9,416 nt of DNA from positions 1-9,416 of the forward strand of contig CAKOIJ010000033.1 of NCBI GenBank assembly GCA_934086775.1, written 5' to 3'. Within the stretch, counting starts at the first letter, position 1. Every line of letters starts with the position of its first letter. The translations under genes were made by a program, and so were the position numbers. This DNA comes from an uncultured Bacilli bacterium. Lineage in GTDB: Bacteria; Bacillota_I; Bacilli_A; RF39; UBA660. Below are positions 1 to 5,529 of the stretch, in pieces. The notes below the pieces were generated by a model that was not told the DNA's origin, did no database searches, and worked only from the letters and a program-made list of their open reading frames with translations.

Positions 1-23
1 CCTTTTTTATTTATGATAACAAA

Positions 24-60
24 AAATGTAGACTGTGTCTTTTTTAGACTGTCTACATTT
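24..60 (-). terminator. Hairpin terminator downstream of the thioredoxin-like gene
   Basis: A perfect 10-bp inverted repeat (AAATGTAGAC at 24-33 against GTCTACATTT at 51-60) encloses a 17-base loop. Read on the minus strand it follows the stop codon at 88 by about 28 bases and runs into a T-rich stretch, so it fits a Rho-independent terminator. On the plus strand it is also followed by Ts, so it may work both ways if a gene converges from the left, which cannot be seen. Confidence 0.65.
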
Positions 61-87
61 ATTTTATCACTTCAATTGGTGCTTCTT

Positions 88-576
88 TTATTTAATATAC
101 TTATTATAAAACTCTTCTAAATTATATGTATAAATTATACCATTATCATTATTTATTACTTCTGTTACACTATCATTTTTATTATAAATTAACATTGGTG
201 AAGTTTTTATTTCATCTTTTATTTTTGGAAATACTTTTTTAAGAACTTCTTGATAATCTTTATTATTTGTAACATCTACATATATAAATTTATCTAGTAT
301 ATCTTTATCCTTTAAATATTTAAAAAGCCTCTTTTCTACATTATAAACTTCCCTATCATTAGTATGTCCTATATAAACTATAACTTCATTCATCTCTCCT
401 ACTACTGTAGATAGTTCTTCTAATTTAACTTCTTCTACTTTACCACTAAGAGGACTATTAGATAGTTTATTTTCTTTATATACTTCACTCCACTTTTTTA
501 AATAAAGTGTTAAAGCTAGCACAAATATAAACATTATTCCTAAAATTATATAGTTTTTCATTGGTACTTTTTTCAC
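88..576 (-). CDS. Membrane-anchored thioredoxin-fold-like protein without CXXC
   Basis: The product is a 162-residue protein with a short basic N-terminus, one hydrophobic segment at about residues 8-26 (probable uncleaved signal anchor) and an extracellular domain. The domain has the strand pattern of a thioredoxin fold: a strand VIVYIG at about 65-70, a helix, then a strand after a Ser-Pro (TSPMLIYN, about 125-132) that would be the cis-proline. The loop where CXXC normally sits reads HTNDREV, so there is no redox pair and oxidoreductase activity is unlikely; a binding or scaffold role is inferred. Start choice: the first possible GTG (585) lies inside the AGGTGA ribosome site, so the GTG at 576, five bases after AGGTGA, is preferred. 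The gene stands alone behind the khpA terminator. No specific family name is recognised with certainty. Confidence 0.7.
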   Translation of the reverse strand: MKKVPMKNYIILGIMFIFVLALTLYLKKWSEVYKENKLSNSPLSGKVEEVKLEELSTVVGEMNEVIVYIGHTNDREVYNVEKRLFKYLKDKDILDKFIYVDVTNNKDYQEVLKKVFPKIKDEIKTSPMLIYNKNDSVTEVINNDNGIIYTYNLEEFYNKYIK

Positions 577-593
577 TTTCTTCACCTAAGATA

Positions 594-622
594 ATTCTAT
601 CATAAAAAGAGATTCATTTCAA
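594..622 (-). promoter_or_regulatory. Promoter of the thioredoxin-like gene
   Basis: On the minus strand TTGAAA (622-617) is followed after 17 bases by TAGAAT (599-594), with TG one base upstream of the -10 (extended -10, TGATAGAAT). Transcription is predicted to start near 587, the first base of the AGGTGA Shine-Dalgarno site, giving a leader of about 11 nt. The -35 box lies inside the khpA terminator hairpin. Confidence 0.6.
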
Positions 623-634
623 TTAAAATGAATC
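611..634 (-). terminator. Terminator of the rpsP-khpA operon
   Basis: A perfect 9-bp stem (GATTCATTT 611-619 against AAATGAATC 626-634) has a 6-base loop. On the minus strand it is followed by TCTTTTTATG, a usable U-tract. The khpA stop codon (623-625) falls across the loop, so the hairpin starts within the last codons of the gene. Confidence 0.75.
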
Positions 635-865
635 AATATTTACTCTTAGATTTTTAATACCATCACTATATGCTTTAGCTTGAATAATAGTTTTAAGAGA
701 ATTAGCCACTACTCCTTGCTTACCTATTACACGTGGCATATCGCTTTCACTAACAAGTATTTCAAGAAAACTTCCTTCTTCACTGTCAAATTTCTTTACT
801 TTTACAAGATCAGAATCATTTGCGATATTCATAACTAGGTATTCAGCAAATTCTTCTACTGACAT
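623..865 (-). CDS. khpA: KhpA, KH-domain RNA-binding protein
   Basis: This 80-residue protein is a single KH domain (YlqC/KhpA family). The GxxG loop that grips RNA is GKQG at residues 48-51, in the context MPRVIGKQGVVANSLKTII, followed by the typical helix. In Gram-positive bacteria KhpA partners with KhpB (Jag/EloR) and acts as a small cytoplasmic RNA chaperone linked to cell elongation and division; that role is family knowledge, and KhpB is not in this window. The gene follows rpsP with a one-base TAATG overlap and has no convincing Shine-Dalgarno of its own, so translation is probably coupled to rpsP. Length and position directly after rpsP match the family norm. A hairpin ends the operon right after it. 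Confidence 0.95.
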   Translation of the reverse strand: MSVEEFAEYLVMNIANDSDLVKVKKFDSEEGSFLEILVSESDMPRVIGKQGVVANSLKTIIQAKAYSDGIKNLRVNIDSF

Positions 866-1131
866 TACTTATTATTCTTAGAATCATGAAATTTTTTCAT
901 AATTCCAGCCTTACTTAATAGATTTTTAACAGTGTCTGTAGGCATAGCCCCATTCCCTAACCATTTAAGAGCAACTTCTTCATTAATAGTTATTTTACCA
1001 TCTTCAAGTGGACTATAAGTACCAACTAATTCGATAAAACTTCCATCTCTTCTATCATGACTATCTGCTGCTACTATTCTGTAATATGGTTTCTTTTTAG
1101 AACCCATTCTTTTAAGTCTTAATTTTACCAT
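865..1131 (-). CDS. rpsP: 30S ribosomal protein S16
   Basis: This is an 88-residue S16, a small-subunit protein needed for 30S assembly. The start MVKLRLKRMGSKKKPYYRIVAADS is the S16 signature, followed by RRDGSFIELVGTYSP and the GAMPTDTVKNLLSKAGI region; length is normal for the family. The ATG is preceded by GAGGT with an 8-base gap, and a consensus promoter lies just upstream. It is the first gene of a two-gene operon with khpA. In most Bacillota the cluster continues with rimM and trmD, which are absent here: the operon terminates after khpA. It is surely essential and constitutively expressed. Confidence 0.98.
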   Translation of the reverse strand: MVKLRLKRMGSKKKPYYRIVAADSHDRRDGSFIELVGTYSPLEDGKITINEEVALKWLGNGAMPTDTVKNLLSKAGIMKKFHDSKNNK

Positions 1132-1158
1132 AAAGTGTTACCTCGCTTTCTATATATA

Positions 1159-1187
1159 ATATTACCACTAAAATATTTACCTGTCAA
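1159..1187 (-). promoter_or_regulatory. Sigma-A promoter of rpsP-khpA
   Basis: On the minus strand TTGACA (1187-1182) and TAATAT (1164-1159) are separated by 17 bases. A start near 1152 would give a leader of about 21 nt carrying the GAGGT ribosome site. The -35 box overlaps a small AACC/GGTT inverted repeat (1186-1199). Confidence 0.8.
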
Positions 1188-1203
1188 CCTTTTTTGGTTT
1201 ACA

Positions 1204-1734
1204 CTATAAATAATTTTCATTTATTTGATTATCCACTATATTATTTATTTCTTCTGTACTAACTGTTTCATCAATAATATCAAAATCTTCATAGTTACTA
1301 TCCATTATTTGAACTCTTACTTTTGTATCGCCTATTATTTCTATACCTAAACATTTTTCAATCTCATAGTTTATTTTATTATTACTTGAACTAACATCTA
1401 CTACAACTGGATTTTTTAAACTAGTTATTATTATTTCACTATCATTTGTTAAAGTATTTTCTCCATTTAAATGGATAGATACAGTTTCCGTATAATTAAT
1501 TTTTCTAGCATCTACACTTGTTTTAGTATTATTATCATAACTATACCAAATGTTAACATCAAATGAACCAGTTATTTTTACTTTACCATTATCATTTTCA
1601 CCTTTCATAGTGTGGTTTATTACCCAGCAACCTAAAACTGTATCTATTTTATCTGTAGTAAAAAGTTCATATTTATTTCTAAAAGTTTTCTTTCCTTTAC
1701 CTATGACAGCTTTAGTAACAATCTCTTTAAACAT
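1204..1734 (-). CDS. cotE: Outer spore coat morphogenetic protein CotE
   Basis: This 176-residue protein matches CotE of spore-formers (181 residues in B. subtilis) from end to end: REIITKAV-like start (FKEIVTKAVIGKGKKTF, residues 2-18), LGCWVINH (34-41), FDVNIWYSYDNNTKTSV (58-74) and an acidic C-terminal tail (147-176). CotE builds a layer around the forespore that nucleates the outer coat; it is expressed in the mother cell under sigma-E and sigma-K in B. subtilis. Its presence argues that this organism sporulates or descends recently from spore-formers. The start ATG follows GGTGA with 5 bases between. It is divergent from the transglutaminase-like gene across a gap of about 98 bases and lies downstream of miaB in the same orientation, as in Bacillus. 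No clear terminator separates it from rpsP. Confidence 0.92.
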   Translation of the reverse strand: MFKEIVTKAVIGKGKKTFRNKYELFTTDKIDTVLGCWVINHTMKGENDNGKVKITGSFDVNIWYSYDNNTKTSVDARKINYTETVSIHLNGENTLTNDSEIIITSLKNPVVVDVSSSNNKINYEIEKCLGIEIIGDTKVRVQIMDSNYEDFDIIDETVSTEEINNIVDNQINENYL

Positions 1735-1750
1735 TTACTTCACCCATTAA

Positions 1751-1780
1751 TAATATATGACAAATACCCACTTTGTTTAC
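1751..1780 (-). promoter_or_regulatory. Possible sporulation-type promoter of cotE
   Basis: On the minus strand CATATATTA (1759-1751) fits the sigma-K -10 pattern CATANNNTA and partly the sigma-E -10. An AC pair (1776-1775) lies 15 bases upstream, close to the usual 16-17 for sigma-K. A weak vegetative reading (TATATT with a poor -35) is also possible. Either way transcription would start next to the GGGTGA ribosome site near 1745. This is a motif match only. Confidence 0.35.
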
Positions 1781-1787
1781 ACTTCTA

Positions 1788-1816
1788 TTTAAATTATCTT
1801 TTAAATATGATAAAAT
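1788..1816 (+). promoter_or_regulatory. Promoter of the transglutaminase-like gene
   Basis: TTTAAA (1788-1793) and TAAAAT (1811-1816) are 17 bases apart, with TG one base before the -10 (TGATAAAAT). Predicted initiation near 1823 coincides with the GGTGAG ribosome site, implying a leader of about 10 nt. The boxes are moderate matches. Confidence 0.45.
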
Positions 1817-1832
1817 TAAAATGGTGAGACTT

Positions 1833-3596
1833 ATGAATATAGATGAAATTATAGAAAATGTGCTTGGTGAAGAATTTGAAAGTACTAATAAAGATATTTA
1901 TAAAAATATTATCACTTTTCTAAAAAAATTAAATGAAGAATTTATTCTTGTAGAAGAAGGAATTACTTTAGATGTTTTAGGAAAAGTATTAAATAAGAAA
2001 GAAAAAATAAATTTAAAAATTAACTATACTAAAAACACTCTTAAAACTACATATGTTTTTAAAAAGTTAAATAATCTTATAATAAATAATTTACCAAGAA
2101 GTATTAAAAGTATGACTATACCAGTAGATTTTGTTAGTAATAATTTAGAGGCTCTTAAAGAATTTAAAAGTTTAGAAGAAATAAGTTTTAATAGTTATAG
2201 ATTTTTAACTAGTGAAGAGTTAAAGTTTTTAAGTGAAAATACTAGTATTAAGAGGATTAACTTTGGTGGATATATCTTTAATATTGAAGACTACAAAGGT
2301 TCTATTTTTGTAAGTACTAGTAACGATAATAAGATATTATTTGATGATATTGTTATAAATAATAATAAGGAAAATTCTAATATTAAAGAGAATACTTTAG
2401 AAGTTAAATCTATTAATAATTTTAACATAGAAGATTTAGATAAAGTTTTTCCTTATATTAAAAGTAATATAAATAAAGTTAAAGTTAAAACTAATACTGG
2501 AGAATATTCTATAGATATAAGTGGTAAAGACATATCTATAGAAGTTACTGATCCTGATATGAATATATCTGCTTATTTATTTAATTATTTTAAGAATAAA
2601 GGATATAATGTAAATGATGTATGTTTTTGCTTAACTGACTTTATGAGAAATCCTGTTGTTAAAGATTATACTGATTTTGATTATTCTTTACTTGATAGTT
2701 TAAGTACTTTAGTAAATCTTAAAGTAAATTATGAAGGAAATACTAAAACTTCTTCTTATGATGATTTTAAAGGTTTAGTTATGAGTATGAAGTGGTACAG
2801 AAGTTTACTTAATGATTACGATTTATCTCCAGTAGAAAAGTTAGCTTTTGGCTATGACATTATGAAAACTTTTGAATATAAAGAAGCAACTAATGAGGAT
2901 GTTTTTGAATCTAGAGAACCATATAAGATAATTAAAACAGGTAATATAGTATGTGTTGGTTATACTAATATGCTTGCTGCAATATTAAAAGGTACTGAAG
3001 GAATTAGTTTTACAGATTTTAGTGTTAGTTGTTATAAGGAAGATGACAAGACTCTTTCAGGATATCATAGTAGAGGATTAGTAAAAGTAGATGATGATAA
3101 ATATGATATACATGGAGTGTATGTGGTAGATCCTACTTGGGATAGTTATAAAAAGAATGGAAATAAATGTTTAGGTAATGATTATACTGCACTTGATTTA
3201 TATACTTACTTTTTAATTAGTCCAGAGGACTATAAAAAAGTCTTCCCACACGACAGTGTACCAAATTTCTTTAAGAAGGATTATGAGTATTTAAATCTTA
3301 ATATGGATAATCTAGATAGTTACAATGAATTAAGTGATAAAGATTTTACTGATAAAGATTTATTTACTTTTAATTTTAAAGAATTATTTGATAGTAGTGT
3401 TAGTAATGAAAGAAAACTTGAATATTTGAAAGGTAAAAAATTAGACAAGAAAACTATAATGGAAATTGTTAGAAATACTAGATTAGCTGAAGGTTTTAGT
3501 AAAGAAAATGTAGACAAGGAAATGGATAAAATTCTTGAATATTATAATAAACTTTCTAATTTAGAAATAGATAGTCTTACTGGTAAGATAAAATAA
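1833..3596 (+). CDS. Large protein with LRR-like region and transglutaminase-like core
   Basis: The product is 587 residues with no signal peptide or membrane segment. Residues about 75-150 contain LRR-like stretches (SLEEISFN, SIKRINFGG) after a helical N-terminus. Residues about 365-475 resemble a transglutaminase-like core: GNIVCVGYTNMLAAIL with candidate nucleophile Cys374, then GYHSRGLVKV with candidate His412, then VYVVDPTWDS with Asp433, the usual Cys-His-Asp order and the typical DPTWD ending. The C-terminal 100 residues are charged and helical. The fold call is motif-based; substrate and activity (cross-linking or proteolysis) are unknown. ATG 1833 is chosen because GGTGA sits five bases before it; upstream in-frame starts at 1773 (TTG) and 1821 precede or overlap the ribosome site. 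It lies divergent to cotE and converges on miaB, so a coat-linked role is a hypothesis from position only. Confidence 0.75.
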   Translation: MNIDEIIENVLGEEFESTNKDIYKNIITFLKKLNEEFILVEEGITLDVLGKVLNKKEKINLKINYTKNTLKTTYVFKKLNNLIINNLPRSIKSMTIPVDFVSNNLEALKEFKSLEEISFNSYRFLTSEELKFLSENTSIKRINFGGYIFNIEDYKGSIFVSTSNDNKILFDDIVINNNKENSNIKENTLEVKSINNFNIEDLDKVFPYIKSNINKVKVKTNTGEYSIDISGKDISIEVTDPDMNISAYLFNYFKNKGYNVNDVCFCLTDFMRNPVVKDYTDFDYSLLDSLSTLVNLKVNYEGNTKTSSYDDFKGLVMSMKWYRSLLNDYDLSPVEKLAFGYDIMKTFEYKEATNEDVFESREPYKIIKTGNIVCVGYTNMLAAILKGTEGISFTDFSVSCYKEDDKTLSGYHSRGLVKVDDDKYDIHGVYVVDPTWDSYKKNGNKCLGNDYTALDLYTYFLISPEDYKKVFPHDSVPNFFKKDYEYLNLNMDNLDSYNELSDKDFTDKDLFTFNFKELFDSSVSNERKLEYLKGKKLDKKTIMEIVRNTRLAEGFSKENVDKEMDKILEYYNKLSNLEIDSLTGKIK

Positions 3597-3625
3597 ATGG
3601 AAACGATTTTGTTTCCATTTATTTT
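3590..3625. terminator. Bidirectional terminator between the transglutaminase-like gene and miaB
   Basis: A perfect 15-bp stem (3590-3604 against 3611-3625) with a 6-base loop sits at the junction of the two convergent genes. Both flanks are T-rich in their own reading direction. The stop codons of both genes (3594-3596 plus, 3619-3621 minus) lie inside opposite arms of the stem. Confidence 0.9.
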
Positions 3626-5034
3626 TCTATATAAGTTCCATTTAAGCTAAAACTTTTTGCTTCATCTATTTTAACATCTACTATTTTTCCAGTGATATTT
3701 TTGTTACTTGTTATGTTAACTAACTTCATATTTTCAGTGTATCCCATATATTTAGTATTATCTTTTTCACTTAAAGATAATACTAAGCATTTTACAGTTT
3801 TACCAAGCATCTCACGATTTCTTAAATTACTCCATTTGTTTACCACTTCATTTAATCTATGAAGTCTTTCATTTTTTTCTTCTAAAGAAGTATTATCTTT
3901 AAGTTTACTCGCTGGTGTTCCTTCTCTTGGGCTAAATGCAAATGTAAATGCTCCGTCAAATTTACATTCGTTTACCACGTTAATAGTTTCTTCAAAATCT
4001 TCCTCTGTTTCACCAGGAAAACCTACTATTATATCTGTAGTTATACTAACATCTTTTACTTTTTCTCTAATTTTGTTATATAAGCTAACATACTCTTCTT
4101 TGGTATATCTTCTACCCATTAATTTAAGTATTCTATCACTTCCACTTTGAATTGGTAAATGTACATAAGGCATTACATTATCGCATTTACTTATTACATC
4201 TATCATTTCATCAGTAAAATCCCAAGGATGACTAGTTACAAATCTAATTCTAGGTATTCCTGTTTTACTTACATCTAATAATAAATTAGCAAGATTATAG
4301 TCCTCATATAAATCTTTTCCATAAGCATTAACATTTTGTCCTAATAAAGTAACTTCTAAATAACCATTCTCTTTTAAGTCTATTATCTCTTTAATAATAT
4401 TTTCTTTTCTTCTACTCCTTTGTGTTCCTCTTGTATATGGAACAATACAGTAAGTACAGAATTTATCACAACCTAGTTGAATATCAACCCATGCTGAATA
4501 TTTACTATCTCTTTTTTCTGGAATATTCTCACATATATCCCCTAGAATACTATAAACTTCAATATTTTGTTTATTATTTGTTATTCTATCATTTATAACT
4601 TTAATCATATTATTTAAATTATGTGTTCCAAATACAAAATCTACATATTTGTATTTATTCATTATTTCATTTACCACACTCTCTTCCTGAGCCATACATC
4701 CACATATTCCAAGAAGTATATCATGATTTTCTTTTAATTTTTTTACTAAGCCTAAAAATCCAAACACTTTATCATGAGCATTTTCCCTAATCGCACATGT
4801 ATTAAGAATTATTAAAGATGCCTCCTCTATATTATCTGTTTCTATCATTCCTTCTTTAGAAAGTACTCCTTTTATTCTCTCACCATCATGCTCATTCATT
4901 TGACATCCATAAGTTCTAACATAATACTTTTTATTAATTAAACTTTTATCTAATTTTATTTCTTCATAAGTAAATTCTTTTACTATTCTATTTTTATCTC
5001 TTTTTTTAGCTTCATTCATATTAGGTAAATTCAT
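3619..5034 (-). CDS. miaB: MiaB, tRNA 2-methylthio-N6-dimethylallyladenosine synthase
   Basis: This 471-residue radical-SAM methylthiotransferase adds the 2-methylthio group to i6A37 of tRNAs reading UNN codons. The N-terminal UPF0004 domain has the auxiliary-cluster cysteines in YYVRTYGCQMNEHDGE (Cys44), LNTCAIRENA (Cys80) and GICGCMAQEE (Cys113). The radical-SAM motif CDKFCTYC gives Cys189, Cys193 and Cys196, followed by VPYTRG. GQNVNAYG, HLPIQSGSD, VGFPGETEEDF and SPREGTPAS are family blocks, and a TRAM domain closes the protein (about 408-470). These features favour MiaB over MtaB or RimO. The start ATG follows AGGAAGTGA. It has its own promoter and ends in a terminator shared with the convergent neighbour. 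In B. subtilis miaB lies just before ymcA and cotE; the same order and strand are kept here with another gene in between. Confidence 0.96.
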   Translation of the reverse strand: MNLPNMNEAKKRDKNRIVKEFTYEEIKLDKSLINKKYYVRTYGCQMNEHDGERIKGVLSKEGMIETDNIEEASLIILNTCAIRENAHDKVFGFLGLVKKLKENHDILLGICGCMAQEESVVNEIMNKYKYVDFVFGTHNLNNMIKVINDRITNNKQNIEVYSILGDICENIPEKRDSKYSAWVDIQLGCDKFCTYCIVPYTRGTQRSRRKENIIKEIIDLKENGYLEVTLLGQNVNAYGKDLYEDYNLANLLLDVSKTGIPRIRFVTSHPWDFTDEMIDVISKCDNVMPYVHLPIQSGSDRILKLMGRRYTKEEYVSLYNKIREKVKDVSITTDIIVGFPGETEEDFEETINVVNECKFDGAFTFAFSPREGTPASKLKDNTSLEEKNERLHRLNEVVNKWSNLRNREMLGKTVKCLVLSLSEKDNTKYMGYTENMKLVNITSNKNITGKIVDVKIDEAKSFSLNGTYIEK

Positions 5035-5063
5035 AATACTTTCACTTCCTTTTTTACTTATAA

Positions 5064-5092
5064 ATTATATCACGAGAATAAATAAATGTACA
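5064..5092 (-). promoter_or_regulatory. Promoter of miaB
   Basis: On the minus strand TGTACA (5092-5087) is 17 bases from a perfect TATAAT (5069-5064), which carries an upstream TG (TGATATAAT). The predicted start near 5057 gives a leader of about 23 nt. Confidence 0.65.
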
Positions 5093-5095
5093 TAA

Positions 5096-5116
5096 AAAAA
5101 GACTTTAAGCCTTTTT
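5096..5116 (-). terminator. Short terminator after the 106-residue unknown
   Basis: On the minus strand AAAAAGGC and GTCTTTTT form an 8-bp stem with one G-U pair and a 5-base loop, followed by further Ts. The stop codon (5105-5107) lies within it. The stem is weak, so termination may be partial and allow some read-through into miaB. Confidence 0.55.
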
Positions 5117-5425
5117 AATATCAATTATATCTTTAATTAGTATTTTTTCATTGTTATAAGTAAGTAACGAATCTTTTCCTTTAGCAATTAAAGTTACATT
5201 TTTATCTCCTTCTTTTGTAGTTATTAAAGCATTTACTTTATATACGAAATCTTTACTATTAAATAAATCATTTATTTTCTTTCTTATTAGTATTTCTTTA
5301 AAGTTATCATCTATTATTAAGGATGTATCTAATTTCTTTTCCTCTTTTGAATAGTACATTTCTTCATTGTTTTTTACTAAACCTATTTTTTTATTAGCAA
5401 AGACATTTGGTAAGTTTTTTTTCAT
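5105..5425 (-). CDS. Conserved-looking hypothetical protein, 106 residues
   Basis: I do not recognise this gene. The protein is soluble and lysine-rich (start MKKNLPNVFANKKIG), with no membrane segment or catalytic motif. The last 45 residues read like a small beta-barrel or meander (VNALITT..NVTLIAKGKDSLLTYNNEKILIKDIIDI), with a pattern reminiscent of Sm-like or SH3-like modules. Start choice: an ATG at 5440 lies just before GGGGGA, which is the ribosome site for the ATG at 5425, so the shorter form is preferred. It lies upstream of miaB on the same strand and divergent from the Y-family polymerase gene. No confident promoter was found for it in the 104-base gap. Function unknown. Confidence 0.7.
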   Translation of the reverse strand: MKKNLPNVFANKKIGLVKNNEEMYYSKEEKKLDTSLIIDDNFKEILIRKKINDLFNSKDFVYKVNALITTKEGDKNVTLIAKGKDSLLTYNNEKILIKDIIDIKKA

Positions 5426-5473
5426 TAATAGTTCCCCCATTTAAATTTATTCTTTTAAAGGAAAAAAATACCA

Positions 5474-5493
5474 GTTATAAATATAGATATAAC
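5474..5493. promoter_or_regulatory. Imperfect palindrome overlapping the polymerase promoter
   Basis: GTTATA (5474-5479) and TATAAC (5488-5493) form perfect 6-base arms around an 8-base centre that is itself partly symmetric (8 of 10 pairs overall). The right half overlaps the -35 box (5484-5489), a classical repressor position. It is not the Gram-positive LexA consensus (GAAC-N4-GTTC). Its role as operator is inferred from position; AT-rich DNA produces such repeats by chance. Confidence 0.35.
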
Positions 5494-5512
5494 GGCTAAA
5501 ATATGCTATACT
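5484..5512 (+). promoter_or_regulatory. Promoter of the polymerase-YolD operon
   Basis: TAGATA (5484-5489) and TATACT (5507-5512) are 17 bases apart, with TG before the -10 (TGCTATACT). Initiation near 5519 would fall on the first base of the AGGTGAT ribosome site, giving a leader of about 11 nt. Confidence 0.65.
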
Positions 5513-5529
5513 TTTGGTAGGTGATAAAC

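Noticed and set aside
1550..1750. Plus-strand open frame of 66 codons
   Set aside because: It is antisense to cotE, whose product matches a known family from end to end; no ribosome site supports it.
1773..1832. Longer N-terminus for the transglutaminase-like protein (TTG at 1773 or ATG at 1821)
   Set aside because: These starts lie upstream of or overlap the predicted promoter and the GGTGA site, which is correctly spaced for ATG 1833.
3320..3517. Minus-strand open frame of 65 codons
   Set aside because: It lies opposite the transglutaminase-like gene; its Ser/Leu-rich, low-complexity product is typical of a shadow frame.
5521..5529. GTG at 5521 as the polymerase start
   Set aside because: It is part of the AGGTGAT ribosome site that serves ATG 5530, and the family begins close to the catalytic Asp.
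5426..5529. Canonical LexA (GAAC-N4-GTTC) box upstream of the polymerase
   Set aside because: No such sequence is present in the divergent region; only a different palindrome was found.
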